DNA of 58,887 bases. Origin: Bacteroidia bacterium (GTDB lineage Bacteria > Bacteroidota > Bacteroidia > UKL13-3). Numbering within the stretch: position 1 is the stretch's first letter; every line of letters begins with the position of its first letter. Below the pieces are notes generated by a model. That model saw only the letters and a program-made list of their open reading frames with translations. It made no database searches and had not been told where the DNA came from. Below, in pieces: positions 51,918-58,880 of this stretch. The translations under genes and the position numbers were made by a program. Location: contig JAGPCK010000013.1 in NCBI GenBank assembly GCA_018058135.1, positions 1 to 58,887 on the forward strand, read 5' to 3'.

Positions 51918-52808
51918 TTACTTATTGTGGTACTTTTTGCGCATATGTTGCCTGAACAGTTGCGGGGTAGTTTTTTCGTGCCGTTTAAAAAACCTGCCAA
52001 AATATGCGGGGTCGTCAAAACTCAGGCTGAATGAAATTTCTTTAACACTTAAATCGGTATTCATTAATAATCTTTTGCCTTCTATGAGTACCCTGTTGTT
52101 AATGTGTTCTATGGGCGTTAAACCGGTGTTTTTTTTGATAAACTGAGTTAGTGTTTTTGAGGTGAGGTTTAATTTCGCGGCATATTCGCTCACACTTCGC
52201 CATTCTAAAAAGTAATCCTCTACTAATTTTCGGAATGTTTTTACCCGGTTATGAACAACTTGTTTTTGTTCACTCACCACTTCCGTTACTGAAAGCAACC
52301 GTTCAGCATCTATGAGCAATATACTTAAATAGGCGCGTATCAACTCTTCCCTTAAAACACCGTTACCATTGTACTCGTGCAGTATTTCTTTTACCGACTG
52401 CAGTATTTTTTGAATACTTAGCTTGTTGCATTTTATAACAGGTGTTTGCCGGTATTGGTTGTACAAATTAATCTGGTGCAAAAAATCCTGTCGCTTCACT
52501 AAACCAAAAAATTCTTCAGGGAACGTGATTACATATCCTGTACATGCAGCATTTCGCTGTACGATATGTACCATGCCGGGTGAAATAAAATGCAGGGAGT
52601 TGGCTACTATAGGGTAGTTTACAAAATCAATCATGTGGCTTCCGCCACCCTTGGTAAAAATAAAAATTTCATAGTAGGTATGCCTGTGGGGCTTTTTCCC
52701 TTTGCCCTTCATCATATCATTGTACTCGCTAAGTACTGATATGTCAAAAGCAAAATCCTTTCGGGTAAAGCTGTGCAGTGGAATGTTCTGTGTTTTATTT
52801 GTGCTCAC
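51918..52808 (-). CDS. AraC-family transcriptional regulator
   Basis: This is a 296-residue regulator. The N-terminal ~170 residues are an AraC cupin-like sensor domain (PHRHTYYEIFIFTKGGGSHMID), and the C-terminal ~100 residues carry the two HTH motifs (VSEYAAKLNLTSKTLTQFIKK, VKEISFSLSFDDPAYFGRFFKRHEK). The ligand is unknown. It lies between a predicted methyltransferase gene (52834, 25-nt gap) and the CxxCH protein gene, all on one strand, so it may be in an operon with either and control them. Confidence 0.9.
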   Translation of the reverse strand: MSTNKTQNIPLHSFTRKDFAFDISVLSEYNDMMKGKGKKPHRHTYYEIFIFTKGGGSHMIDFVNYPIVANSLHFISPGMVHIVQRNAACTGYVITFPEEFFGLVKRQDFLHQINLYNQYRQTPVIKCNKLSIQKILQSVKEILHEYNGNGVLREELIRAYLSILLIDAERLLSVTEVVSEQKQVVHNRVKTFRKLVEDYFLEWRSVSEYAAKLNLTSKTLTQFIKKNTGLTPIEHINNRVLIEGKRLLMNTDLSVKEISFSLSFDDPAYFGRFFKRHEKTTPQLFRQHMRKKYHNK

Positions 52809-52833
52809 ACGTTATCTTTTTTGCCGCTGTTAA

Positions 52834-53862
52834 TTAATCAGTAACACGCATCCGAACAAAAGCATCCGGATAATTGGCGTAATACAAATGAAGATTTTTT
52901 CCTCCGGTAAGTTCTTGGCCGCTGGCCAATTCGTAGGGCAATGTTAGTCCTGAATCATTGTCCTTTAGTTGATGTGGCCCCCATACCTGTATGCGGGTTT
53001 GCAACTGTAAGGTATACTCCGGTGTTTGCCACTCTGGTAACAAAGCACTGTGTAACCCATGCAGCACATGCAACACATTACCTTTGGCCTGCAAAGCCGT
53101 TTCCTTATTTAACTGAGCCACTAAACCCAACGGGTGCGCAACGGCATTTTCTTCGTCTCCTTCTTTGTTGCAGGCACTCTGCATTCTGAACATGGGCATA
53201 TTCACCAAAACAGCTTCTACCTCTATTTGTTCAGGAATCATTATGCCAGCGGGTGCCAGTTGAGGTACCATGTTTAAGGTAATGGCTACCTGTGGCTCGC
53301 GCTTTAAGGTAACCTGCATGGTTTCAGAAATACAGGCATGTAAGGGTAATTGCTTATCCCATTGCCAGGTGGCCGCATCTGCCTGAACAATATCCTGAAC
53401 AAAATTTTGATAGCCCAAGGTATCAACTAATTTTTTAACGGAATCAAGCGAACTTTGGTGAATATCAAGGAAAGTGATTTTTAGCTGGTGTGATTCAAAA
53501 AAGGACAACAACGGGAGCAGCAGCAAAGCATAAGGACCGGTACCGGCATACACTACCTGCAAAGGCCTTTCTTCAATAACCGATAACTGGTGTTGCAGCC
53601 CGGCCAACACACCTCTTAAAAATACCTGTGTTCGTTTAATATCAATGGAACAAAATGCTGCCATACCCGGTGAGATGGCCACTCCTGAACTCAGGTCGGT
53701 GTTCTGTTTTTTTGAAAGCGTTTCAAAAGGACTGATACCCGTAAGCTCAGTTAACAGAACCTGCAACTCTTCTATATGCCCTTTCAGGTTACCTGGGGAG
53801 TCATCTTCCTGAAGAATGCGCAGGGTAAGTTCATGCAGCTTTGATACCGTTTTGTTTTCCAT
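52834..53862 (-). CDS. predicted SAM-dependent methyltransferase
   Basis: This is a 342-residue protein of unnamed family. A class I Rossmann core is suggested by VVYAGTGPYALLLLPL (about 125-140, motif I-like GxGP), ITFLDIHQSSLDSVKKL (about 153-169, acidic residue after strand 2) and ACISETMQVTLKREPQ (motif IV region). The N-terminal ~95 residues are helical, and the C-terminal part is beta-rich as in PRMT-like enzymes, but no substrate motif was recognised. The next gene is an AraC regulator, 25 nt downstream, so co-expression is likely. Confidence 0.6.
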   Translation of the reverse strand: MENKTVSKLHELTLRILQEDDSPGNLKGHIEELQVLLTELTGISPFETLSKKQNTDLSSGVAISPGMAAFCSIDIKRTQVFLRGVLAGLQHQLSVIEERPLQVVYAGTGPYALLLLPLLSFFESHQLKITFLDIHQSSLDSVKKLVDTLGYQNFVQDIVQADAATWQWDKQLPLHACISETMQVTLKREPQVAITLNMVPQLAPAGIMIPEQIEVEAVLVNMPMFRMQSACNKEGDEENAVAHPLGLVAQLNKETALQAKGNVLHVLHGLHSALLPEWQTPEYTLQLQTRIQVWGPHQLKDNDSGLTLPYELASGQELTGGKNLHLYYANYPDAFVRMRVTD

Positions 53863-53971
53863 GTGTGTCTCTGTTCAAGATTCAAGTTTAGAAATTATCG
53901 TACTCAAATCATAATGAAAGTTTATTCTATCAGGGGCAGCAGCTCTTGACCGGTTTTTGATTCGCAAAAAA

Positions 53972-53999
53972 AATCCTGCACCGGTAACAGTGCAGGATT
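53972..53999 (-). terminator. intrinsic terminator after the GldL-like gene
   Basis: A 10-bp stem (AATCCTGCAC / GTGCAGGATT) with an 8-nt loop is followed by a run of T on the minus strand, 18 nt past the stop at 54018. Confidence 0.78.
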
Positions 54000-54017
54000 G
54001 TATAAACAACAGTACGC

Positions 54018-54653
54018 TTACTCTTTTATTTCTTTCAACTCTTTTTGCTCAATGGATGAGGTATAGGCGTAGTAAAAGAAAACGGGCAGGTAGGCAAAAA
54101 CCAATACTAAAAATCCGGAAAGCGTAATGACGTTGGCACCCGGGAAGTGCAATCCTTTAAACATACTGCCAACCGAAATAAGCAGTGCCGTTAAACTGCC
54201 GGCATAAAACCGTAATGAATCCATGCGTTTGGTGGGTTGTTTGTTCACCATTCTGTTGGCAATAATAATCATGCAGGCGATAAACAAAAAGGCATAACCC
54301 ACAAAGCTCACAGCAATGGCACCCGGCCAATGCAAAATGCGAATTACAAAACCAATGGCAATAAAAGTGGCGGCCAAAAAGCCGTTTAAATACATCATCT
54401 TTTTCATTTGAATTTGCTTATTAAAGTTTAACATAAAAAATACCTCGTTTTCAATTTCTACCAAACCATTCGGACTGATGGAATTCCAGGCCCTGTGGTA
54501 GGCCTCCTCGAAAGAGATGCCTTTATCCATCTCAGCTTCTACCACGCAACAGTAATGGTCCAGCATATCGGCTATCAATTGCGGGTTGCTTAAGCCCGAT
54601 TGCCTGATGCGCTTTTCAATAACCAGCACATGTGTTTTGTTAAATACCTCCAT
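54018..54653 (-). CDS. GldL-motif membrane protein in a PadR operon
   Basis: This is a 211-residue protein. A soluble N-terminal helical part (about 1-75, with ADMLDHYCCVVEAEMDKG) is followed by four TM helices. Two helices carry a near-repeated motif, FVIRILHWPGA (about 101-111) and SMFKGLHFPGA (about 162-172). The FKxxHWPGA signature is known from the two TM helices of GldL, the T9SS/gliding motor. Here it sits in a different, PadR-linked protein, a common Bacteroidota pair. The gene overlaps padR by 14 nt. The function is unknown. Confidence 0.75.
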   Translation of the reverse strand: MEVFNKTHVLVIEKRIRQSGLSNPQLIADMLDHYCCVVEAEMDKGISFEEAYHRAWNSISPNGLVEIENEVFFMLNFNKQIQMKKMMYLNGFLAATFIAIGFVIRILHWPGAIAVSFVGYAFLFIACMIIIANRMVNKQPTKRMDSLRFYAGSLTALLISVGSMFKGLHFPGANVITLSGFLVLVFAYLPVFFYYAYTSSIEQKELKEIKE

Positions 54654-54996
54654 AACTCAATGTTTTACCGGGGTTAATAATGAGGTGAACGGTTTGCAAA
54701 AAACTGATCAGTTCTTTTGATGCCTGCACCGACTCCTGTTTGCCTTTTTTGGTGAGTGTGTAATATTTGCGCCACCTGCCGCCCACTTCCAGTTGCTCGC
54801 TTTCTAATAATCCATCGGCTTCCAGCTTGTGCAGGGCAGGGTATAAGGAGCCCTCTTTAATTAATATTTTACCTGCGCTAAGTTCTTTTATGTGCTGGGT
54901 TATTTCGTACCCGTACATTTTTTTATGCTCCGTAAGCAGGTTTAATATAATGGGCCCCAGGGTGCCTTTCAATAATTCTTTTTGTGTAAACGACAT
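54640..54996 (-). CDS. PadR-family transcriptional regulator
   Basis: This is a 118-residue winged-helix regulator. GTLGPIILNLLTEHKKMYGYEITQHI (about 12-37), KEGSLYPALHKLEADGLLES (wing and recognition helix) and GRWRKYYTLTKKGKQ (the wing tip) are characteristic of PadR. It is the first gene of a two-gene operon and overlaps the GldL-like membrane protein gene by 14 nt. PadR genes in this setting usually repress their own operon in response to an unidentified ligand. Confidence 0.92.
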   Translation of the reverse strand: MSFTQKELLKGTLGPIILNLLTEHKKMYGYEITQHIKELSAGKILIKEGSLYPALHKLEADGLLESEQLEVGGRWRKYYTLTKKGKQESVQASKELISFLQTVHLIINPGKTLSYGGI

Positions 54997-55017
54997 ATTT
55001 AGATTTATAATGCATCA

Positions 55018-55025
55018 CAAATCTA
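55018..55025 (-). promoter_or_regulatory. -7 promoter element of padR
   Basis: The minus strand reads TAGATTTG, 21 nt before the ATG at 54996. Confidence 0.4.
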
Positions 55026-55116
55026 TGTATATGTTTTGAGAAAAACAAATCGAGAAAAAATTATTAGTAATTTTTTTTAAGGGTGCTTTATTGAGCTTGT
55101 GTTTGCTTAGTGTATT

Positions 55117-55133
55117 TGTAGCTGCAAGCTACA
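55117..55133. repeat. palindrome with GCA loop (7-bp stem)
   Basis: TGTAGCT, loop GCA, AGCTACA. It lies 10 nt from the similar palindrome at 55143, in the gap after the frameshifted gene. Confidence 0.55.
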
Positions 55134-55142
55134 TAAAAAGAG

Positions 55143-55165
55143 AAGCGTAGGTGCAACCTACGCTT
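55143..55165. repeat. palindrome with GCA loop (10-bp stem)
   Basis: AAGCGTAGGT, loop GCA, ACCTACGCTT. A perfect stem with the same 3-nt loop as the neighbour at 55117. It touches the stop codon of the frameshifted gene. Confidence 0.7.
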
Positions 55166-55675
55166 AGTTGGGAGTAATTTTCTTTTCGATAAAAGATTTT
55201 AAGGCACCAAATTCAGCATCACTTACCTCGCTTTTATTTATTGCAATTGGTGTTTCATTTGTGTCTTTCATAACAAGAAAAAGGGAGTCATATTTTATAT
55301 AATAGTGTGAAAATGCTTCCCAGTTAAGTTTAAGCGTCATTTGATCATCCTGGTAAATAATGTATTCATCGGTAAGTTCCCAGGCAAAAGGAAAATTACT
55401 TGATTGATATTTTTCCGAAAGTTTGTTTATTTTTTCTCTTTATTGGCTTGTGTTAAAAAATTAATTGTCACCATTAATCCAAATAAACTAATGGAAAGAA
55501 AGATAAATCCCGTTTGGTTACCGTTTTTTATTAAGATGATGGCAACAAATAAAAAGGCAATAGAAGCAGCAAGGAAAATGTAATGATTGACAACTTTATC
55601 CTTCCAAATCCTGTCCCATCTTTCCAGGTTTTCGGCTTTAAAAATTTCCGGATTATGTTTTGATTCAATTCTCAT
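55164..55675 (-). pseudogene. YcxB-like membrane protein gene split by a frameshift
   Basis: The first part (55427-55675, 82 codons, MRIESKHNPEIFKAEN) has two TM helices and ends QANKEKK-stop. The second part, in another frame, runs on from the same A-run (KINKLSEKYQ) through IIYQDDQMTLKLNWEAFSHYY to IEKKITPN-stop at 55164. Together they match the usual layout of YcxB-like proteins: two TM helices, then a short C-terminal beta domain. The break falls in a run of six A (near 55430-55435); one more A would restore a single frame of about 170 codons. It may be a real mutation, a sequencing error in a homopolymer, or slippage. Confidence 0.65.
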
Positions 55676-55709
55676 AAGTATTTTACATTTAACCCGATAG
55701 GTGAGTAAA

Positions 55710-56330
55710 TTATTCCCAATATACACCCTCATTGATGTTTTTATGCATCTGCTCAATAATTTTCATGTGTTTCTTGATGGGTTTGAAATCTAACAGGTGC
55801 GGGTTGGAACTTACATAATCATAACCTATAGCCGATGAAATAAATTCAATTGGTTGACCTACAGGAAACGTCTTGGTTAAGGTGTTAAACTCGTATACCA
55901 AAGGCTCATGTTCTTTATTTATAGTGCTCGATTTTCTCCTCACTTCATATGATTGGTGGCAGCACTCTAAATGAGCGCTGTAAAGTTTTACAAAAATTAG
56001 TGTAAGGTATTTTTCGAATACTTTAGGTTGTGTTCTTTTGACAAATCTTAATGCTTGATAAACACTATCGGGAGTATCAGGTAATGTAGCTACTCCTGAA
56101 TTAGGAGTTCTTGAAGGGTTATAGTTAACTGCAAACTCAATAAAAATATGCAGATTTTTTAAAGAATCAAGCTCTGATTGTTTACTTTTAAAGTTGTTGG
56201 TATCTGAGAGATGTGATGTTGACGCAGGAGAAGTTATAATGCTGTCTTTTGAAGAATTCATCTCGGGGGGATGAGTTGTTTGCCCACAAGATAAAAGCAG
56301 AAGAGGTAATATGTAAAGTGCTTGCTTCAA
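55710..56330 (-). CDS. lipoprotein of unknown function
   Basis: This is a 206-residue lipoprotein. The signal peptide ends LLLLSC (C15), followed by a Ser/Thr/Pro-rich linker (about 16-50). The mature part has no recognised domain; it contains an adjacent cysteine pair (LECCHQSYEVRR, near residue 122) and is mostly helical. It lies 34 nt upstream of the frameshifted YcxB-like gene on the same strand and may share its transcript. The gene is AT-rich, which is a hint of accessory origin. Confidence 0.68.
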   Translation of the reverse strand: MKQALYILPLLLLSCGQTTHPPEMNSSKDSIITSPASTSHLSDTNNFKSKQSELDSLKNLHIFIEFAVNYNPSRTPNSGVATLPDTPDSVYQALRFVKRTQPKVFEKYLTLIFVKLYSAHLECCHQSYEVRRKSSTINKEHEPLVYEFNTLTKTFPVGQPIEFISSAIGYDYVSSNPHLLDFKPIKKHMKIIEQMHKNINEGVYWE

Positions 56331-56399
56331 AGCGGCTTATTTACTGTAAAAGTAGTTATAAAAAATCGCAAAAGAATGCTCTTGTTTAAGGTTAGGAAA

Positions 56400-56424
56400 T
56401 ATCCTGAGTTACAAACTCAGGATA
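56400..56424. repeat. palindrome with ACA loop (11-bp stem)
   Basis: TATCCTGAGTT, loop ACA, AACTCAGGATA. A perfect stem. It shares CCTGAGTT with the sequence at 49629 and its CTGAGTT with the palindrome at 50979. Confidence 0.72.
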
Positions 56425-56570
56425 GCGGGGGCACCTGTAATTAAAATTGTTTTATTCATTTCTTATGATTTTAAAATTATGGTGCAAAATTCACAAGAAA
56501 CATTAGTTGTCAGATAATACAAATTCAGGTTGTTTGTATTCTTTTTACGGATTGTCGGTCTAAGCTTACT

Positions 56571-56699
56571 GCTAACGTTTTCGGGCTTGGCGAAGGTGGC
56601 GATTTTCACCACAAATGTTGATGCGGAGAACCAAACTTTGATTAACCACAAATGTATCTGCGGAGCACTGAACCGCCACTTTTGCCAAACCCGTGTTAG
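56571..56699. repeat. attC-like imperfect palindrome at the end of a two-gene cassette
   Basis: This is a 129-nt bulged palindrome. From the outside in, three pairing blocks are visible: GCTAAC with GTTAGC, GGGcTTGGC with GCCAAaCCC, and GTGGCG with CGCCAC. Unpaired nucleotides separate them, as in integron attC sites (R''-L'' then L'-R'). It lies 20 nt past the 3' end of the beta-lactamase fusion gene, where an attC would be. The ends (GTTAGCG) do not match the strict GTTRRRY consensus, so the label is structural only. Confidence 0.6.
56607..56664. repeat. pair of 21-nt direct repeats inside the attC-like palindrome
   Basis: ACCACAAATGT-N3-TGCGGAG occurs at 56607-56627 and 56644-56664 (37-nt period). 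Both copies lie in the loop of the long palindrome. Confidence 0.65.
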
Positions 56700-56719
56700 C
56701 GGTTCGTTGTTCTTCTTTT

Positions 56720-58294
56720 TCAGTCATTTACAAACGTTAGTATATGTTTTTGAATTTCCTTTCGTTGCTCGTCATTAGCATTGTCGTCCATTTCATTATG
56801 GGTTGTATTTGCCAATTTTACTATTTTCATTTTATACTTTTTAGTTTCCTTTTCTGTCGGTAAAACACCTTCGTCTGCTGGTTGGTCGCTTGAACGTAGC
56901 GTATAAACTTTAAGCTTTTTTGATTTTGGCAATGCCATTCTTCTGTTGTCCAACGTGATTATTTTTCCAACTATGTTCGGGTATTTCTGTGGAAAAAGAG
57001 CAGTCATATCTCCACCGTTGGAATGACCAATAAGTGTTATGTGTTTAAAGTCCAAATCAGGATTTGTTCTTTTAAGTTCGTTGATAACGAATAAAATATT
57101 GTCTGCACCACGTTCCCAAAATGGTCGTCTTACGATTTGTGGATTTCCTGTCAATGGCAATAAACTGTCAGTTGCAAGTTCGTGTTGAATGCTTACAACG
57201 AAATATTCTTTTGTTGCTAAAAATTCTGTCAGATATGAATACGCCAAATAATCACCACCTTTATTTTGTCCATAGCCGTGACTGAAAATGACAATTTTTT
57301 GTTTTCCAGAAACTTTTGAGGTTGGTTTATAAATTGCAATAGGAATTTCTCGTTGTCTGTTTGAGTCAAACAATATTAAAGTATCAAGTTTAAAGGTTGA
57401 CTTTATAGTTTCTTGTGGTGGGGTGTTTGTGTAATAGTCCCAAGTTTCTTTTGCGATGTCAGCAATTATTTCTTCTCCATCTTTAAAATTTTCGGTTGTA
57501 TTATTCACAAAAATTGAAATAACGAAATGATTTCCATTTGGGAGTTTCACAATTCCAATATCATTTATGGCTCCTGTCATTCCAGCATCGTTTGTAAATG
57601 AACTCCCTGTTCTATGAGCAACTTCTGTTTTTGTTGGTAATTTTCCTTTAATTCTATTTTGACCTACTAAAGTAGACACCATTGTTTCGTATAGGAATTT
57701 TGAGGATTTCTTTGTCAATAGTTTATTTTTAAGTAAATCTTTTAAAAGTTGATTTGAAAAATTGGGGGTTGTTGTGTTTAAAAACTGTGCATCCCAATTT
57801 TGGTGCATTCCTTCTTCATCATTCTTAATAATGAAATCAGAATTGCCAACAAAATTTTCAATTGCCTTTACTCCTCCAACAAGTCTAATTAATATATCAC
57901 AAAGATTATTATCACTATAGATTATCATCCATTCCAAGGCTTCTTTAATCGTAATGGAAAGGTTTCCTTCTGGATATTTTTTTTGAAATGGGCTCCAAGT
58001 ATTTTCCAGAAGTTCATTTTTTTTAATAAAAAGATTCTGTTTTAAGGAAAGCTCGCCTTTGTCAACTTTATTTAAAACAGTTAAGGCAATGTGAAACTTA
58101 AAAACACTTATCATAGGATAGTGTTTATTACCGTTAAAGCTCAAAGTGTCACCATTTTCTAAATTCAAAATTGAAAGGCCTATATCAGCTTTTTTTGTTG
58201 AAATAATTTGTTCAATTTTTTCACGAAGTTCAGATTGCCCCAAAATTTGGTTGTAAAAAAATGTTGTAAAAATTAATAAAAATAATTTCATCAT
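56720..58294 (-). CDS. class A beta-lactamase (A2-type) fused to an alpha/beta hydrolase
   Basis: This is a 524-residue secreted protein with a signal peptide ending ILGQ. Residues about 21-290 form a class A beta-lactamase: SVFK (S63, K66), SDN (127-129), E160 in the A2-type EExMH segment, and HRTG (227-230) in place of KTG, followed by NDIGIVKLPNG as in PER/CfxA-type enzymes. Residues about 300-524 form an alpha/beta hydrolase: FSHGYGQ oxyanion segment (338-344), nucleophile elbow GHSNGG (Ser425) and a late His in NTTHNEMDD. The gene is AT-rich, is followed by the attC-like palindrome, and starts 49 nt after the AhpD-like gene. The fusion is read directly; activity of either half is unproven. 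Confidence 0.85.
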   Translation of the reverse strand: MMKLFLLIFTTFFYNQILGQSELREKIEQIISTKKADIGLSILNLENGDTLSFNGNKHYPMISVFKFHIALTVLNKVDKGELSLKQNLFIKKNELLENTWSPFQKKYPEGNLSITIKEALEWMIIYSDNNLCDILIRLVGGVKAIENFVGNSDFIIKNDEEGMHQNWDAQFLNTTTPNFSNQLLKDLLKNKLLTKKSSKFLYETMVSTLVGQNRIKGKLPTKTEVAHRTGSSFTNDAGMTGAINDIGIVKLPNGNHFVISIFVNNTTENFKDGEEIIADIAKETWDYYTNTPPQETIKSTFKLDTLILFDSNRQREIPIAIYKPTSKVSGKQKIVIFSHGYGQNKGGDYLAYSYLTEFLATKEYFVVSIQHELATDSLLPLTGNPQIVRRPFWERGADNILFVINELKRTNPDLDFKHITLIGHSNGGDMTALFPQKYPNIVGKIITLDNRRMALPKSKKLKVYTLRSSDQPADEGVLPTEKETKKYKMKIVKLANTTHNEMDDNANDEQRKEIQKHILTFVND

Positions 58295-58343
58295 AAAATT
58301 AAAGTAGTTTGTTTATTTCAATTTTTCTCGGTTTGTTGTTTTT

Positions 58344-58799
58344 TCATCCGTTTAATTCTGTAATTGTCACGACTTTATTCTGTTGGTAATTTTCTGTTAA
58401 ATTATATATTCGTCCTAATTTTTGGCAAGCCGTTATAAAACTTATGAATGAACACAGTTCTGAAATTTCTTGTTCTGTAAATTCCTCTCTTAATATGTCA
58501 AAATGCTTATCATTTATTGATTTATGGTCAATTGCAAAAAATTGAGCAAATGCAGTTGCGGAACTTATTCTTTTTTCAGTTAAGTCGAAATTTGGTTTTC
58601 CTGCTTTTACCATACAATATTCGCATTCATTTTCAAATGCAATTGTTCTTCTAACTTGTTCCAAAAGATATTTGTCAAGTTTTGTTTCTGAAAATAATGC
58701 AACTTCTAAATCAATCCATTTATCTAAAACAATTTTATTGTGTCCAATAAGTTTTTCAAATGGTGAATTGCCATATTCTGAAAGTTTAATTCTTGTCAT
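58344..58799 (-). CDS. carboxymuconolactone decarboxylase/AhpD-like protein
   Basis: This is a 151-residue all-helical protein. The central LLEQVRRTIAFENECEYCMVKAG holds the CxxC (CEYC) and the upstream Arg/Glu pattern of the AhpD/CMD family, usually peroxidase-linked or thiol-disulfide active. The C-terminal half is longer than a minimal CMD domain. It is the first gene of a two-gene AT-rich module with the beta-lactamase fusion, 49 nt upstream of it on the same strand. Possible role in thiol redox or detoxification; no substrate is indicated. Confidence 0.8.
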   Translation of the reverse strand: MTRIKLSEYGNSPFEKLIGHNKIVLDKWIDLEVALFSETKLDKYLLEQVRRTIAFENECEYCMVKAGKPNFDLTEKRISSATAFAQFFAIDHKSINDKHFDILREEFTEQEISELCSFISFITACQKLGRIYNLTENYQQNKVVTITELNG

Positions 58800-58880
58800 T
58801 ATTATTTTTAAAATTTTATTGTTCGATTATTTAGTAATTTTCTCATTAAGTTTTTTTGACGGTTGCTGTTTTACAATGAC

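Larger units (their letters stand above)
56331..56719. other. 389-nt gene-free region holding two palindromic elements
   Basis: It holds an 11-bp palindrome (56400-56424), a short AATACAAA / TTTGTATT inverted repeat (56516-56540) and the long attC-like palindrome (56571-56699). Short open frames here lie inside these structures and are not credible genes. Confidence 0.6.

Noticed and set aside
56530..56778. Open frame across the attC-like palindrome
   Set aside because: It is made of palindrome and loop sequence, with no protein-like composition.
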